Positions 26,554 to 35,974 of a DNA stretch of 64,000 nucleotides are shown here, in pieces (within the stretch, counting starts at the first letter, position 1; the number at the start of each line of letters is the position of its first letter). Origin of the DNA: Brevibacterium sp. CBA3109 (GTDB lineage Bacteria; Actinomycetota; Actinomycetes; Actinomycetales; Brevibacteriaceae). Below the pieces are notes generated by a model. That model was not told the origin of the DNA, made no database searches, and worked only from the letters and a program-made list of their open reading frames with translations. Where the stretch lies: NCBI RefSeq assembly GCF_040256645.1, contig NZ_CP158281.1:2852001-2916000 (forward strand), read 5' to 3'. The position numbers were made by a program, and so were the translations under genes.

Positions 26554-27815
26554 GTGAAGAGTGACCAAGTGAGCAGCAATAGGCGCGATCGTGATGGGTC
26601 AACACCGCAGGACGATATCCCTACACCGAATGGCATCGACCTGAAGTCGATGCCCCCAGAGGGTAAGCTGACCCTCAATCGAACAATCTCAGGATCCGCC
26701 CTCGGCAATGCTGTGGAATGGTTCGACTACGGGGTCTAATCCTACGTGCCCGTCTATATCGCCCGCGCGTTCTTCTCCGGCGAACCGAGTCCTCGCGCTC
26801 ATCTTCGCTTTCCGCGCCCGGCTCTTCGTCTTTCGACCTGTGGGCGGATTCGTCCTCGGCCCCCCTGGGAGACAAGGTCGACCGCCAGCGTGTCATGGTC
26901 CACGGCTTCTCCACGGGTGGCGAATATGGTGGTGCCGCCGTCTATATGGCGGAATTGGCACCAGACAAACGTCGGGGTTACTGGGGCTCGTTCCTCGAGA
27001 TGGGTACCCTGACAGGTACCGCCTCGGCGGCGTTGGTTTGCGCATCTTGCTAATCATGGTGGGCACGGACGGAGTGGATGCCGGTCGGTGGCGCCTGCCG
27101 TTCCTCCTCACACTTCCGCTGGGAGGCGCTGCCCTATGGCTGCGGATGAAACTCGATGAGCCAGAGGCCTTTTCCAAGGCGACCACACAACAGCAGAAGA
27201 ATCGTCAACCTTTCGGGAAGCCGTCCACCGGGTTCAAGAAGCACATCGTCATACTCATTGCCCTTGTCGTCCTGCTCAATATCGGTCAGCACGTGGCCCT
27301 CACCTATTGGCCGACAGACTTTGCCGAAACGTTGGGCCATTCCCAGATCGAGAACAAATTGATGCTCGTCGCCCTGCTTCTGGCGATGATCATCGTCGTC
27401 AGCCCCTTGGGCTGGTTGACAGATACGATCGAGCGCAAGCCGTTCCTCTACACCTCGACGACCGGCTTCGCAGTGTTGTCTGTCCCTGCCTTCATGCTCA
27501 TGCAGGCAGAGGCCCGTGATCTACAGTTTCTGGGTCTGGGGATCATCGCTTTGTTGCAGGTGATGATGCAATCGTGTGTCTCGGCGACTCTGCCGGCGAT
27601 CTTTCGCAGCCAGGTCCATTTCTTAGGATTTGCCATCGACTACGATGCTTCGACCGCAATCTTCGGTGAAACCACGGCCGCGATCAACACCTTCGTCGTC
27701 AAGTCCACCGACTCCGAGCCCTCCCCAGCCGTCTACCTCATGGGTGCGAGGATTGGCTGGGCTCGTCGGAATCCATTTCTTCAACGAGACCACTGGATGT
27801 CCGATGTCTCATTGA
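26554..27815 (+). pseudogene. Broken MHS-type (ProP-like) MFS transporter
   Basis: Fragments in three frames form one metabolite:H+ symporter. Frame one, from a GTG at 26554 with AGGAAA upstream, gives ISGSALGNAVEWFDYGV and then a TAA where the family has Tyr (YGVYSYL). It is followed by LALIFAFRARLFVFRPVGGF in a second frame, then GDKVDRQRVMVHGFSTGGEY and GGAAVYMAELAPDKRRGYWG in a third. WRLPFLLTLPLGGAALWLR onward returns to the second frame, and GLAGLVGIHFFNETTG comes after another shift near 27750. One nonsense mutation and at least four indels make it non-functional. ProP-type proteins import proline, betaine or ectoine, which fits the adjacent otsA. Confidence 0.88.
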
Positions 27816-28164
27816 GAGAGTCGCGGTCCCAGTGGCCTCGCCGGGATGGGTAGTCACTCGACGCCAGCAGGCGATGGGCTCGCGAAGTGGGATACGAAGT
27901 CTCTGACCGTAGACGTAACCCACAGGCTATCGAGGACGCCTACTCCCAAGCCGGCTGAGTATCGAAGAATCTCAATACGCAACTGGTCGGTAGATTCGAC
28001 ACTCTTTGATGTCCAAGAAAAAGGGTGATGACATCCTGTCTAGAGTAGAGTAGATTCTCTGCCCGGGCTGCTTCGCAGCGCTGAGGGATCACCAGATCCC
28101 TCCCCGGGCCACAACTCTGTGGGCGTGACACCAACAGTGAAAATGATAAGGAACAGGTAAGACT
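27816..28164. other. Intergenic region between transporter relic and small membrane protein
   Basis: About 350 bases without a supported gene. The left part looks like further decayed sequence. The right part holds a branched, self-complementary element at 28061-28109 (listed separately) and a ribosome site (AAGGAACAGG) for the small gene at 28165. A short AGAGT/AGAGT repeat lies at about 28040-28055. Confidence 0.5.
28061..28109. repeat. Branched three-stem palindromic element
   Basis: An outer 7-bp stem (GCCCGGG at 28061-28067 with CCCGGGC at 28103-28109) encloses two hairpins: CTGC-TTC-GCAG (28068-28078) and GAGGGATC-ACCA-GATCCCTC (28083-28102, eight perfect pairs). The result is a compact three-way junction. 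It lies 56 bases upstream of the small membrane-protein gene and may be a structured 5' leader, an attenuator, or a REP-like mobile palindrome. No second copy was noticed in the window. Confidence 0.55.
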
Positions 28165-28308
28165 ATGGCTATAATTCTCTGGATCATTGCAGCACTGCTC
28201 GTCATTTCGGGCATCTTCGCGATCTTACGCAAGCAGATTCTCTGGGGAGTTGTCCTCATCGTCGTCGGTTGCCTAGTTGGCCCAGGTGGGGTGAGCATCT
28301 TCACCTGA
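28165..28308 (+). CDS. 47-residue membrane protein with GPGG motif
   Basis: An ATG-initiated frame encoding a small hydrophobic protein: one or two membrane helices (MAIILWIIAALLVISGIFAI and ILWGVVLIVVGCLVGP) and a C-terminal GPGGVSIF motif. AAGGAACAGG lies upstream. Small proteins of this layout with a terminal GPGG motif recur in actinobacteria and are usually called hydrophobic or hypothetical. The function is unknown; nearby stress genes suggest envelope or general stress association. Confidence 0.75.
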   Translation: MAIILWIIAALLVISGIFAILRKQILWGVVLIVVGCLVGPGGVSIFT

Positions 28309-28571
28309 CCTGCTCAGACTCTATTGCGGCGCCCTCACCCACTCTGGGTTGGGGCGCCGCAGTACGTTATCTCTGCGTGGTTCAAGAATGTTTCGAGTCT
28401 TCCTCTGCTTTGTCAGCTACAGCAACGGGCAGAATCCAGTCACATCAGCATGGGATGTTTAGCCTTGCTGGCTGCGAGGAGACTGGGGTGTCTCGGTCAA
28501 CTTACGCTCCTCAACGAGGGCCCGACCGCGAAGAGTCGGGAAGACTTCGAATGGTGTCACCTCCGCAACGT

Positions 28572-29405
28572 CTATCGCGGGGAATCGGGGTCATTAGGGG
28601 CCCCGCGCCTACTCTCGACGATCAGATCCTTGTTGCGCAGCAGGCGTAAGGCGGTCACCAGCAGCAGGCCGCCGAGGATATTGAATAGCACCGTGTAGCC
28701 AAACCACCCCAGCCAGTCGCCGTAAGTGACGGCAACACCCGCGTGGATGGCACCAAAGATGATCAACGAGTCAAGAATGGAATGGAACATCTGTAACCCT
28801 GCCAGCAGGAAGCCACCGGCGACTGCGGCCACGATTTTGGCCATATCCGATCGGGTCCCGTGCTGCATGCGAGTCATCAAAGTGATGGTGCTACCACCCA
28901 GAATAGCCAGGCATATCGATTGCCATCCGAATCCGGCGTCGACAAAGTGGTGGGCCGCTGTCTCGAGTTCGGGACGGAATTCGGGGAAGGCCCGGGCTAC
29001 CAGCCACATGAAGACCCATCCGCCCACGAGGTTCATCACCAATGTCCCCGACCAGAGTTTCAGCAGGCTTGCGAAGCTGGCCTGCTTTGCGGCGAAGGCA
29101 GTAATAGGTACGAGGAAGCCTTCGGTGAATAATTCGCTTTTGGCCAACAGCAATGCCACTAAGCCGATACCAAATGCCACTCCCGCCAGCAGATGGCTCT
29201 GCGTGGCGTGCATCACCGCCAGATAGGCCATGACCCCCGTGGCGACTTCGAATCCTCCGAAGGTTCCGGTGATTAAGATGATCGTCCACGAGCGAGCTAA
29301 ACGGCCTGCCCCTTCGGCGACGATTCGATCATAAGATACGGCAATTTCATCCTCGACTGGGGCATTGCTTTCACCCAGTTGTCGTCGGCGTTGGTCGGCA
29401 TTCAT
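28572..29405 (-). CDS. Formate/nitrite transporter (FNT) family channel
   Basis: A 277-residue polytopic protein with about six helices. FNT features are LLAKSELFTEGFLVPITAFA (the LxxxELFTxNFLVPV type signature), LWSGTLVMNLVGGWVFMWLV, and ILGGSTITLMTRMQHGTRSD. FNT proteins are pentameric channels for formate, nitrite, hydrosulfide or weak acids. There is no neighbouring formate or nitrite enzyme, so the substrate is open. The protein begins with a hydrophilic N-terminus of ~35 residues. Transcribed convergently to the small membrane-protein gene. Confidence 0.9.
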   Translation of the reverse strand: MNADQRRRQLGESNAPVEDEIAVSYDRIVAEGAGRLARSWTIILITGTFGGFEVATGVMAYLAVMHATQSHLLAGVAFGIGLVALLLAKSELFTEGFLVPITAFAAKQASFASLLKLWSGTLVMNLVGGWVFMWLVARAFPEFRPELETAAHHFVDAGFGWQSICLAILGGSTITLMTRMQHGTRSDMAKIVAAVAGGFLLAGLQMFHSILDSLIIFGAIHAGVAVTYGDWLGWFGYTVLFNILGGLLLVTALRLLRNKDLIVESRRGAPNDPDSPR

Positions 29406-30099
29406 AGGTGTTCACTCTCGAATTGCCGCGGCTGTCGTCGCGATCTAGCACCATCGTAATGCGTGCGGCAAGAAATTCTCGACCCGTTGCAGAGAGATTG
29501 TCCGGCCAACTGGCAGGAACAACGACGACGGACTAGCCAGCGATCAGGCCAACCAGTCACGGCGATGTACCCGGTTGAAATCTGCGCTTGACGACTCAGC
29601 TACCTGTAAAGCGCATGCTCAGTCCGGTGGTTCCAACGCGGTGTCCTGTTCCTGCTTCCTATCTCCCCCGCGGAAGTCGCGCTCGCTGTCGGGCGAGGAG
29701 GCGTCGGCTGCAGCCCAGGCAGCCTTCGGGTCCTTCTCTATCGAAACACGATGCTTTGCGGCAATGCGCTCGAGTTCTTCCTCAGCTCCATGCTCCTGTC
29801 CTATTACACCGTTTGGCAGGTTCCTCTTCTCGTTGCCGAGTTCAACGCAATCAAGCTGCTCGATGGTTGTGAAGGTGTGAAGGGCCACAAACACCGTTCG
29901 ACAGGCTCCCCGACGCCGGAGTCCAGTTCCCGAAGCAGGCGAAGGCAATGACAGCGTAACGGAACAGTCTCAACCCGGCGAAAATCGTTGATGAGAGTGC
30001 CAGGGTCCAGGGCCGGTTGCAGGTTCTTTCGAGCAGGAAGACCGAGCAACTCTACCTAGCATCGTTCCTGTTGGCGCCGCGAGGTCTTGAGTCCTCAGC
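29406..30099. other. Gap with decayed coding sequence between FNT and ligD
   Basis: About 700 bases with one weak minus-strand frame (29619-29948, listed separately). Minus-strand reading upstream of it gives a hydrophobic stretch in another frame (TLALSSTIFAGLRLFRYAVI), suggesting a broken membrane-protein gene rather than neutral spacer. No RNA gene or clear promoter was seen. Confidence 0.4.
29619..29948 (-). CDS. Hypothetical protein or gene remnant
   Basis: A frame of up to 109 residues whose C-terminal half is charged and coding-like (AEEELERIAAKHRVSIEKDP then KAAWAAADASSPDSERDFRG). The N-terminal part has poor composition, and a hydrophobic segment in another frame lies just upstream (29950-30090), so this may be the tail of a frameshifted membrane protein. 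Not recognised. Same strand as FNT and ligD. Confidence 0.3.
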   Translation of the reverse strand: MPSPASGTGLRRRGACRTVFVALHTFTTIEQLDCVELGNEKRNLPNGVIGQEHGAEEELERIAAKHRVSIEKDPKAAWAAADASSPDSERDFRGGDRKQEQDTALEPPD

Positions 30100-32622
30100 T
30101 CACGCGACGACGTCGTCTGGATCCACGTCGTCGCGCAGTCCACGCCACACCGGATGACGCAGGCGCCCCGCATCAGTGAAAGCGGCGAATCGGACCTCAC
30201 CGACGAGGCGGGGTCGCACCCAGTTCGCATCACGTGACTCAGCGGCAGGCACCTCCAACGGCGCTGTCTTCCTGGCCAGTCTATCGAGCTTGCTGCGCAG
30301 CGCTTGCAGCTGAGTCTCATCGAAACCGGTACCGACGCGACCCAGGTAGACCAGATCGTCCTTGCCATGCGCGGCAAGCAACAGGGAGGCAAAAGTCTCG
30401 GAACGCTCGCCTCGACCGGTGCGCCAGCCGACGATGATCACATCGCGAGTCGAGACATCTTTGAGCTTGACCCAGGTATGGGTTCGTCGGCCCGGCAGGT
30501 AGGTGCTGCCGGTTCGCTTCGCCATGACTCCTTCGAGTTTGAGCTCTCGGCTGGCATCCATCGCCTCATCAACGCTTCCCTCGAAGGCAATCGGCACATG
30601 AACGGACTCACCTTCGGCGACCATTTTCGTCAGTTGTTCACGTCGTGTCAGATAAGGGGTCTTCAGCAGGGAATCGCCGTCGGCACTGAGCACGTCGAAG
30701 ATCATCACGTGCACCGGAGTCCGGCCCCGCTCATGGTCGATGTCGCGGTCGTGGCTCAGACCCATCCTGCGCTGGAGTCGACCGAAGTCCGGACGGCCGC
30801 CGGGGCCCAAAGCCACGATCTCCCCGTCCAGGATGCAGTCGACGTCGACGCACGTGGCGAGTTCAGCAAGTTCAGGGTAGATGTTGGCCAAATCGTGGCC
30901 GTTTCGACTGCTCAACCTCACCTCTCCCTCAGAAGTTTCAGTCGCGGCCCGGACGGTGGCGAGCGCACGGATTCCGTCCCACTTCATCTCGAACGCCCAC
31001 TCCCCTGCCTCACGTCGAATCGAGGGGAGATCACCGATGCTGGCCAGCATCGGTGATATGTGGGTGGCTTCGACATCTGCGGGTCTACGAACCACCGGGC
31101 CGGGTGCCTCGGATGGAGCGGGCGAGTCTTTAATCAGGTGGATCATCCAGTTCTTCTCGGGTTCCTTGTTCGGTCCGTGGTCACCGGTGTTGAACAGTGC
31201 GAATCGGCGAACTCCGCCCAAGCCGCCGTCGTCACCTCCGTGGAGGACTGCGATAATCTCTCTGCCTTCCCGCCACTTCTCGAGTTCAAAAGTCCCAGAG
31301 TCCCAAATCGTGACTTCACCGGCACCGTACTGGCCCTTCGGGATGGTGCCTTCGAAGCTTGCGTATTCCAGTGGGTGGTCTTCGGTCTGGACAGCAAGAT
31401 GGTTACTCTTCGGATCCGTCGGCGGTCCCTTCGGCAGCGCCCAGGAGACCAGCACACCATCGTGCTCGAGTCGAAAGTCCCAGTGCAGGGAGCTGGCATG
31501 GTGCTCTTGGATGACGAATGAGAGCTCATTCCCGCTGGCCCCGTGGCTCTCGGGTACCGGCTCGCAGGTGTGTTTGGCATCGCGCTTGGATCGGTAGACG
31601 TCCAATCGATCACGAGGGACTGTCGCCGAGGCTGAGGTGCCTGCTCCTTCCACGGGATCACCGGGGCTGGTTTCACCAAGCGATTTGTCGGTGCGAGTGT
31701 CACCGGCGGACTTTGTCAACGGTTCGAGCAGATCCCCGAGGTCCTCGATCCGGTCGAGGACTTCTTCGAATCTCAGCTGTCCAACGGCTGCAGGTGCCTC
31801 GAATTCCTTCCACGTACGTGGTGCGGCCACGGTCGGGGTGAACTTTCCCCGCAGCGAATAGGGCGCGACAGTTGTCTTCGCCGCCGAGTTCTGCGACCAG
31901 TCGATGAGCACCTTGTTCTCCCGCAGCTTCTTCTTCATCGCCGAGACGATCAACCTTTTATGGTCGGATTCGAGGCTACGCGCCAACTCATGGGCGACGT
32001 CAGAGATCTGCTGACAGGTGGCCGATCCGTCGAGAGGGGCGTAGAGATGGATTCCCTTGGAGCCGCTGGTCACCGGGTAGGCATCGAGTCCCATTCCGCT
32101 GAGCAGCTCTCGCACCAACTGGGCGACCTCAACACAGTCGGACAGTTCGCGTCCTGGACCGGGATCTAGGTCGAATACCATCCGGTCCGGTTTCCGCGTC
32201 CTCGATTCGATGGTGCGGGGGTCCAACGATTCTGCACCGACCTGCCATTGCGGAACGTGCAGCTCTAGTGAGGCAATCTGAGCGAGATAGGTCAATGTCG
32301 CCCGGTCCTGCAGCAGGGGGTACCTTTTCGAACCGGTCGAGTGACGGATGGACCGGGAGAGAATCCAGGAGGGGGCGGAGGCGGGCAGATCCTTCTCAAA
32401 GAACACGTCCCCAGGGTCCTTCGGAGTGCCGACGCCGTCGACCCACCGTTTGCGAGTCGCGATGCGATCACGGGAATGCCTGATCAGGTGAGGGCTGATG
32501 CGAGCAAAGTAGTCAAGCACCTCACCCTTGGTCGTTCCCGACTCGGGGTAGTAGACCTTGTCGAGGTTGGTCAGGGTCAACCGATGCCCCTCGACGGTGA
32601 CCTTCTGCTCATGGCGTGACAT
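30100..32622 (-). CDS. ligD: Multifunctional DNA ligase D (Pol-PE-Lig)
   Basis: An 840-residue end-joining enzyme with domains in the mycobacterial order. The polymerase/primase domain is at ~10-290 (LTNLDKVYYPESGTTKGE; catalytic MVFDLDPGPG). The 3'-phosphoesterase domain is at ~360-500 (IQEHHASSLHWDFRLEHDG; YGAGEVTIWDSG). The ATP-dependent ligase domain is at ~515-840 (FEMKWDGIRA with nucleotidyl lysine near 535; DCILDGEIVA; KLEGVMAKR). The ATG at 32622 is chosen because AGGAGGTGCCT precedes it; the frame is open beyond. It is divergent from ku, and together they carry out non-homologous end joining. A relic of a second ligD tail exists at 18.3 kb. Confidence 0.95.
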   Translation of the reverse strand: MSRHEQKVTVEGHRLTLTNLDKVYYPESGTTKGEVLDYFARISPHLIRHSRDRIATRKRWVDGVGTPKDPGDVFFEKDLPASAPSWILSRSIRHSTGSKRYPLLQDRATLTYLAQIASLELHVPQWQVGAESLDPRTIESRTRKPDRMVFDLDPGPGRELSDCVEVAQLVRELLSGMGLDAYPVTSGSKGIHLYAPLDGSATCQQISDVAHELARSLESDHKRLIVSAMKKKLRENKVLIDWSQNSAAKTTVAPYSLRGKFTPTVAAPRTWKEFEAPAAVGQLRFEEVLDRIEDLGDLLEPLTKSAGDTRTDKSLGETSPGDPVEGAGTSASATVPRDRLDVYRSKRDAKHTCEPVPESHGASGNELSFVIQEHHASSLHWDFRLEHDGVLVSWALPKGPPTDPKSNHLAVQTEDHPLEYASFEGTIPKGQYGAGEVTIWDSGTFELEKWREGREIIAVLHGGDDGGLGGVRRFALFNTGDHGPNKEPEKNWMIHLIKDSPAPSEAPGPVVRRPADVEATHISPMLASIGDLPSIRREAGEWAFEMKWDGIRALATVRAATETSEGEVRLSSRNGHDLANIYPELAELATCVDVDCILDGEIVALGPGGRPDFGRLQRRMGLSHDRDIDHERGRTPVHVMIFDVLSADGDSLLKTPYLTRREQLTKMVAEGESVHVPIAFEGSVDEAMDASRELKLEGVMAKRTGSTYLPGRRTHTWVKLKDVSTRDVIIVGWRTGRGERSETFASLLLAAHGKDDLVYLGRVGTGFDETQLQALRSKLDRLARKTAPLEVPAAESRDANWVRPRLVGEVRFAAFTDAGRLRHPVWRGLRDDVDPDDVVA

Positions 32623-32800
32623 AGGCACCTCCTGTCGTGCCCACGCTACTCGTCTGCAGCGTCGGGGACGAGAGCAATGGGAGAACAACCTCGGCGGGCG
32701 TACTTCATCGGCCAGCGACCCCTTCCATCCTGACGGATTCCGGGGCTACTTAAAAGGTAACGGGGTAGCCAAGGTTGCGGGACTGGGCTTCAATGGGAGG

Positions 32801-33655
32801 ATGAGAGCTATCTGGACCGGATCGATTGCATTTGGTCTCGTCAACGTGCCGGTGAAGCTGTACTCGGCCACCGAGAACCATGACGTCAGCATGCACCAAG
32901 TACATGAGAAGGATGGCGGGCGCATCCGCAATCAGCATCGGTGTCAGGAATGCGGGAAAGTCGTCGAGTATGACGACATCGTCAAAGCCTATGATGATGG
33001 CGACCATCGGGTGATTCTCACAGACGAGGACTTCGAGGCTCTGCCTGCGGGCGAGAATGATGACCTTGACGTCCTGCAGTTCGTTCCAAATGATCAGATC
33101 GACCCGATCATGTTGGAGAAGTCATATTTTCTCGAACCCACATCGAAGACTCCCAAGGCCTACCTGCTGCTGCGCAAGACACTCGAGGACACGGACCGCA
33201 CTGCCATCGTCAAACTGACTCTACGCACTCGCACGCGACTGGCTGTTCTGCGAGTCAGCGGAAAGGTCCTGATGATCCAGACGCTGCGCTGGGCCGACGA
33301 GATCAGGGACGTGGACTTCAAAGGTGTGAGCTCCCGTGCAAAGATCTCCGACAAGGAACTGGAGATGTCGGCCAAGCTCGTCGAGTCCTACTCGGAGGAC
33401 TTCACCCCTGAGGAATTCACCGACGACTACCAGCAAGAGTTGGCCAAGCTCATCGATGCGAAGATCGAATCAGGCGAGACCCTCGACGTGGCGAAAGCCT
33501 TCGGCGACGAAGAAGACGAGGAAGAGCCAAGCGGTGATGTCATCGACCTGATGGAAGCACTGCAGAAATCGGTTGATCACTCACGCTCGTCGAAGAAGAA
33601 GACCGCGAAAAAGACTGGCAAGAAGGCCACCTCGAAGAAAACGAACACTGGATGA
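32801..33655 (+). CDS. ku: Ku DNA end-binding protein
   Basis: A 284-residue Ku homologue: RAIWTGSIAFGLVNVPVKLY at the N-terminus, a core with YDDIVKAYDD and EKSYFLEPTSKTPKAYLLL, and a C-terminal Lys-rich tail (SSKKKTAKKTGKKATSKK) as in actinobacterial Ku proteins that bind DNA and recruit LigD. The frame is open upstream to 32558, but homology begins at the ATG at 32801, which has GGGAGG immediately before it. It is divergent from ligD with ~180 bases between the starts, room for shared regulation. Confidence 0.94.
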   Translation: MRAIWTGSIAFGLVNVPVKLYSATENHDVSMHQVHEKDGGRIRNQHRCQECGKVVEYDDIVKAYDDGDHRVILTDEDFEALPAGENDDLDVLQFVPNDQIDPIMLEKSYFLEPTSKTPKAYLLLRKTLEDTDRTAIVKLTLRTRTRLAVLRVSGKVLMIQTLRWADEIRDVDFKGVSSRAKISDKELEMSAKLVESYSEDFTPEEFTDDYQQELAKLIDAKIESGETLDVAKAFGDEEDEEEPSGDVIDLMEALQKSVDHSRSSKKKTAKKTGKKATSKKTNTG

Positions 33656-33716
33656 CCCCCTCACTAGAACATGAGAGAATCCTGCCTCAACCCTATGGCT
33701 TCGACTCACCGGTTTC

Positions 33717-33839
33717 TTACTTCGCCGAGTTCACTCCGGCAACTAGATCAATCTGCAGCGGGTTGACCTCAGCAGAGGCAGTGAGGAGCCGACCGAGGGC
33801 CTCTGCAGCCTGAACGGCGATGGCACGCCGGAGCCGCAA
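33717..33839 (-). pseudogene. Possible orphan C-terminal gene fragment
   Basis: Minus-strand reading gives a 40-codon frame starting at a TTG, with RAIAVQAAEALGRLLTASAE and VNPLQIDLVAGVNSAK before the stop. The composition is strongly coding-like, but there is no proper start and no matching upstream sequence, because the symporter gene follows. It may be the tail of a lost gene or a very small protein. Family not recognised. Confidence 0.3.
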
Positions 33840-33860
33840 AACATCGCCTTGGCACCAAGT

Positions 33861-35147
33861 TCAGTCAGACTGCGAGGTAGATCTGTCCTCGGTCTTCGAG
33901 AGTGCTCGCTTCCGGCTGAACCGCTTCTCGCTCTTGTCGATCAGATGGGTGCCGACGAGGTCGCCGGTGATATTGAGCCCCGTCGCTCCCATTCCCAGTA
34001 TCACGTCGACGCCGGCAACCAAGGCCACAGTTTCCATCGGCAACCCAGCTTGCTTCAGCAGGATCGTCAATCCGATGAGTCCGGCGCCGGGAACTCCCGC
34101 TGTGCCGATTGAGACAAATGTGGCGGTGAGGACAATGACACCAAGTTCAAGCATGGACATGTCGCGTCCAACGATATTGGCCGCCAGCACCACCGAAGCT
34201 CCCAGGCGGATGACTGCACCATCCATGTTGATGGTCGCTCCCAGTGGGACCACGAAACTCGCGACCTCGTCCAGGATGCCTGCACTCTTCGTCGCCTTCA
34301 GCGATACCGGGATAGTGCCCGAACTGCTCTGAGTGGTGAAGGCAGTGAGCATTGGCTCACGGGCGGTGCGGAAGAAACCGCCGATCGGAACTCGATAGAT
34401 GAGCAGCAAGGGAATGTAGATCAGGAGAATCTGTGCAGCCAGGCCTGCATAGACGACCCCGGTCAGTTTTCCCAGCGCGGCAAGTGCATCAAAACCTTGG
34501 CTGCCGATATCGCTTGCAACAAGAGCAAAGACACCGACCGGCGCGTACTGGAGTATTCCGCCGAGGATGCGGAAGGTCATTTCCTTGCCGCCCAGCACGA
34601 TTTTGTACAGCAGAGTTCCGAAGCCCGAGATCGTCGAATCGGAGGAGCGGCGCATACCCACCAACGTGAGGCCAACGACCATTGACACGAAGATCAGCGC
34701 GAGAATATTGCCGTCGGCCAAGGCCTGGAAGATGTTCTCAGGAAATATTCCGACGAGCTGGTCGATGAACGACGGCGGGTCGGGCGTCTCGCCACCGCTC
34801 TCGGAGCTTTGCAGTCCAGTCCCAGGGTTCACCAGGAGCGCGAGAGCCAAGCTGATGACGACGGCGGCAATGGTGGTCACCAGATAGAAGACGAAGGTTT
34901 TGGAGGCGACCCTGACAAGCCTTCCCGACTGTGTGCTGTTGACCGCGTCGATCAGCGTCAACATGATGATGGGGATGACGACCAGCTGCAGGAGGTTCAG
35001 CAGGATGTCACCAATTGGTGAGAGCACTTGCGCCTGCTGCCCGAACAGCAGCGCAACGATCAGCCCAAGGACGAAGCCGATCGTCATCTTCACAAAGAGT
35101 GATGTATCCCGGTAACGGTGCCAGATGCGCTTGAGGATCTGTGACAT
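33861..35147 (-). CDS. Dicarboxylate/amino acid:cation symporter (DAACS)
   Basis: A 428-residue polytopic transporter with the DctA/GltP pattern: KMTIGFVLGLIVALLFG, the serine-rich hairpin TAFTTQSSSGTIPVSLK, GATINMDGAVIRLGAS and the C-terminal GVPGAGLIGLTILLKQAGLP. It imports dicarboxylates, glutamate or aspartate with Na+ or H+. GGAG precedes the ATG. It is transcribed in the same direction as the CrtR-like regulator upstream, with a hairpin between them. The substrate cannot be fixed from sequence. Confidence 0.9.
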   Translation of the reverse strand: MSQILKRIWHRYRDTSLFVKMTIGFVLGLIVALLFGQQAQVLSPIGDILLNLLQLVVIPIIMLTLIDAVNSTQSGRLVRVASKTFVFYLVTTIAAVVISLALALLVNPGTGLQSSESGGETPDPPSFIDQLVGIFPENIFQALADGNILALIFVSMVVGLTLVGMRRSSDSTISGFGTLLYKIVLGGKEMTFRILGGILQYAPVGVFALVASDIGSQGFDALAALGKLTGVVYAGLAAQILLIYIPLLLIYRVPIGGFFRTAREPMLTAFTTQSSSGTIPVSLKATKSAGILDEVASFVVPLGATINMDGAVIRLGASVVLAANIVGRDMSMLELGVIVLTATFVSIGTAGVPGAGLIGLTILLKQAGLPMETVALVAGVDVILGMGATGLNITGDLVGTHLIDKSEKRFSRKRALSKTEDRSTSQSD

Positions 35148-35219
35148 ATTCTAAAGCTCCGTACTCGGAGTTCCAGCACCGAGGTGTCGCACAGCTTCGC
35201 AGCAGAATCGTGAAACGCT

Positions 35220-35245
35220 CGGCACCGAAAGGGACGTCGGTGCCG
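35220..35245. terminator. Hairpin between crtR-like gene and symporter gene
   Basis: A perfect 9-bp inverted repeat (CGGCACCGA and TCGGTGCCG) with an 8-base loop, about 100 bases downstream of the CrtR-like stop and 70 bases upstream of the symporter start. It lacks a clear U-tract on either strand, so termination is likely but not certain. Confidence 0.45.
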
Positions 35246-35344
35246 CTTCTGCAGTCACGCCCATTCGATGCTCCTTCGAAGATGAGTGCTCACCTCGCAG
35301 CTGGAGATGGTGGCATTGCGGCCCGCACTGATACTGGTCGGCGC

Positions 35345-35974
35345 TCACTCTAACGCACATGTATCGGACTCCTGTTCCGTCTCAACGGTCTCCTGCTTCG
35401 CTGAGTCGCTTGCGTCAGCCAGATAACCCTGCGGCGAGTCGGCCTCTGCCAGGGCCGTGAGAAACCGGATGACGGTCTCTCGTTCGACACCGTCAAGTGC
35501 GGCGGCGGCATCGAACCTGCGGGAGTGCTGGCGACCGATCGTCTCACGGGCAACGCGGGCTGTCGCCGCTGTCACCTCGAGGCATATTGTGCGCCGGTCG
35601 CTGGGGTGCGCCACGCGGACCAGGTGGCCGTTGACTTCGAGGCGTCGGACCAGCTTCGTCGTGGAGGCACTGGAGATCCCGACCTCGCGGGCAATGTCCT
35701 TCGGTGTGACGACACGACCCCTTTGCTGGGCGCGGATGAGCATCCTAATCGTGCGCATGTCACTTTCATTGAGCCGCATGTAGCGGCGGGAGACCTCGGA
35801 GAGTGCACGGTCCGCCTCACGCCATCGACGCAAAGACTCCATGACCTTCTGACACTGATCGATCTCAGCCTGCGACAGATGAGAACGCTCAGAGAATTCC
35901 GAATCGTTCACAACATGCTCGATATCTGAATCAGATGCGATTCCTGTCTTGATGGTCGCCACAAAAAACAGCAT
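35345..35974 (-). CDS. MarR-family regulator, CrtR-like
   Basis: A winged-helix regulator of up to 209 residues. The MarR core runs from ~60 to ~200 (MRTIRMLIRAQQRGRVVTPK, then ISSASTTKLVRRLEVNGHLV and the wing HPSDRRTICLEVT). It is divergent from idi-crtE, the same arrangement as CrtR in Corynebacterium glutamicum, a MarR repressor of the crt operon relieved by prenyl diphosphates. The role here is inferred from that. The ATG at 35974 falls inside a perfect palindrome, so the gene probably represses itself. It has a close paralog at 53.4 kb. Confidence 0.85.
   Translation of the reverse strand: MLFFVATIKTGIASDSDIEHVVNDSEFSERSHLSQAEIDQCQKVMESLRRWREADRALSEVSRRYMRLNESDMRTIRMLIRAQQRGRVVTPKDIAREVGISSASTTKLVRRLEVNGHLVRVAHPSDRRTICLEVTAATARVARETIGRQHSRRFDAAAALDGVERETVIRFLTALAEADSPQGYLADASDSAKQETVETEQESDTCALE

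Noticed and set aside
32558..32800. N-terminal extension of Ku
   Set aside because: The extra 81 residues overlap ligD and its ribosome site and show no Ku homology; Ku starts at the ATG at 32801.
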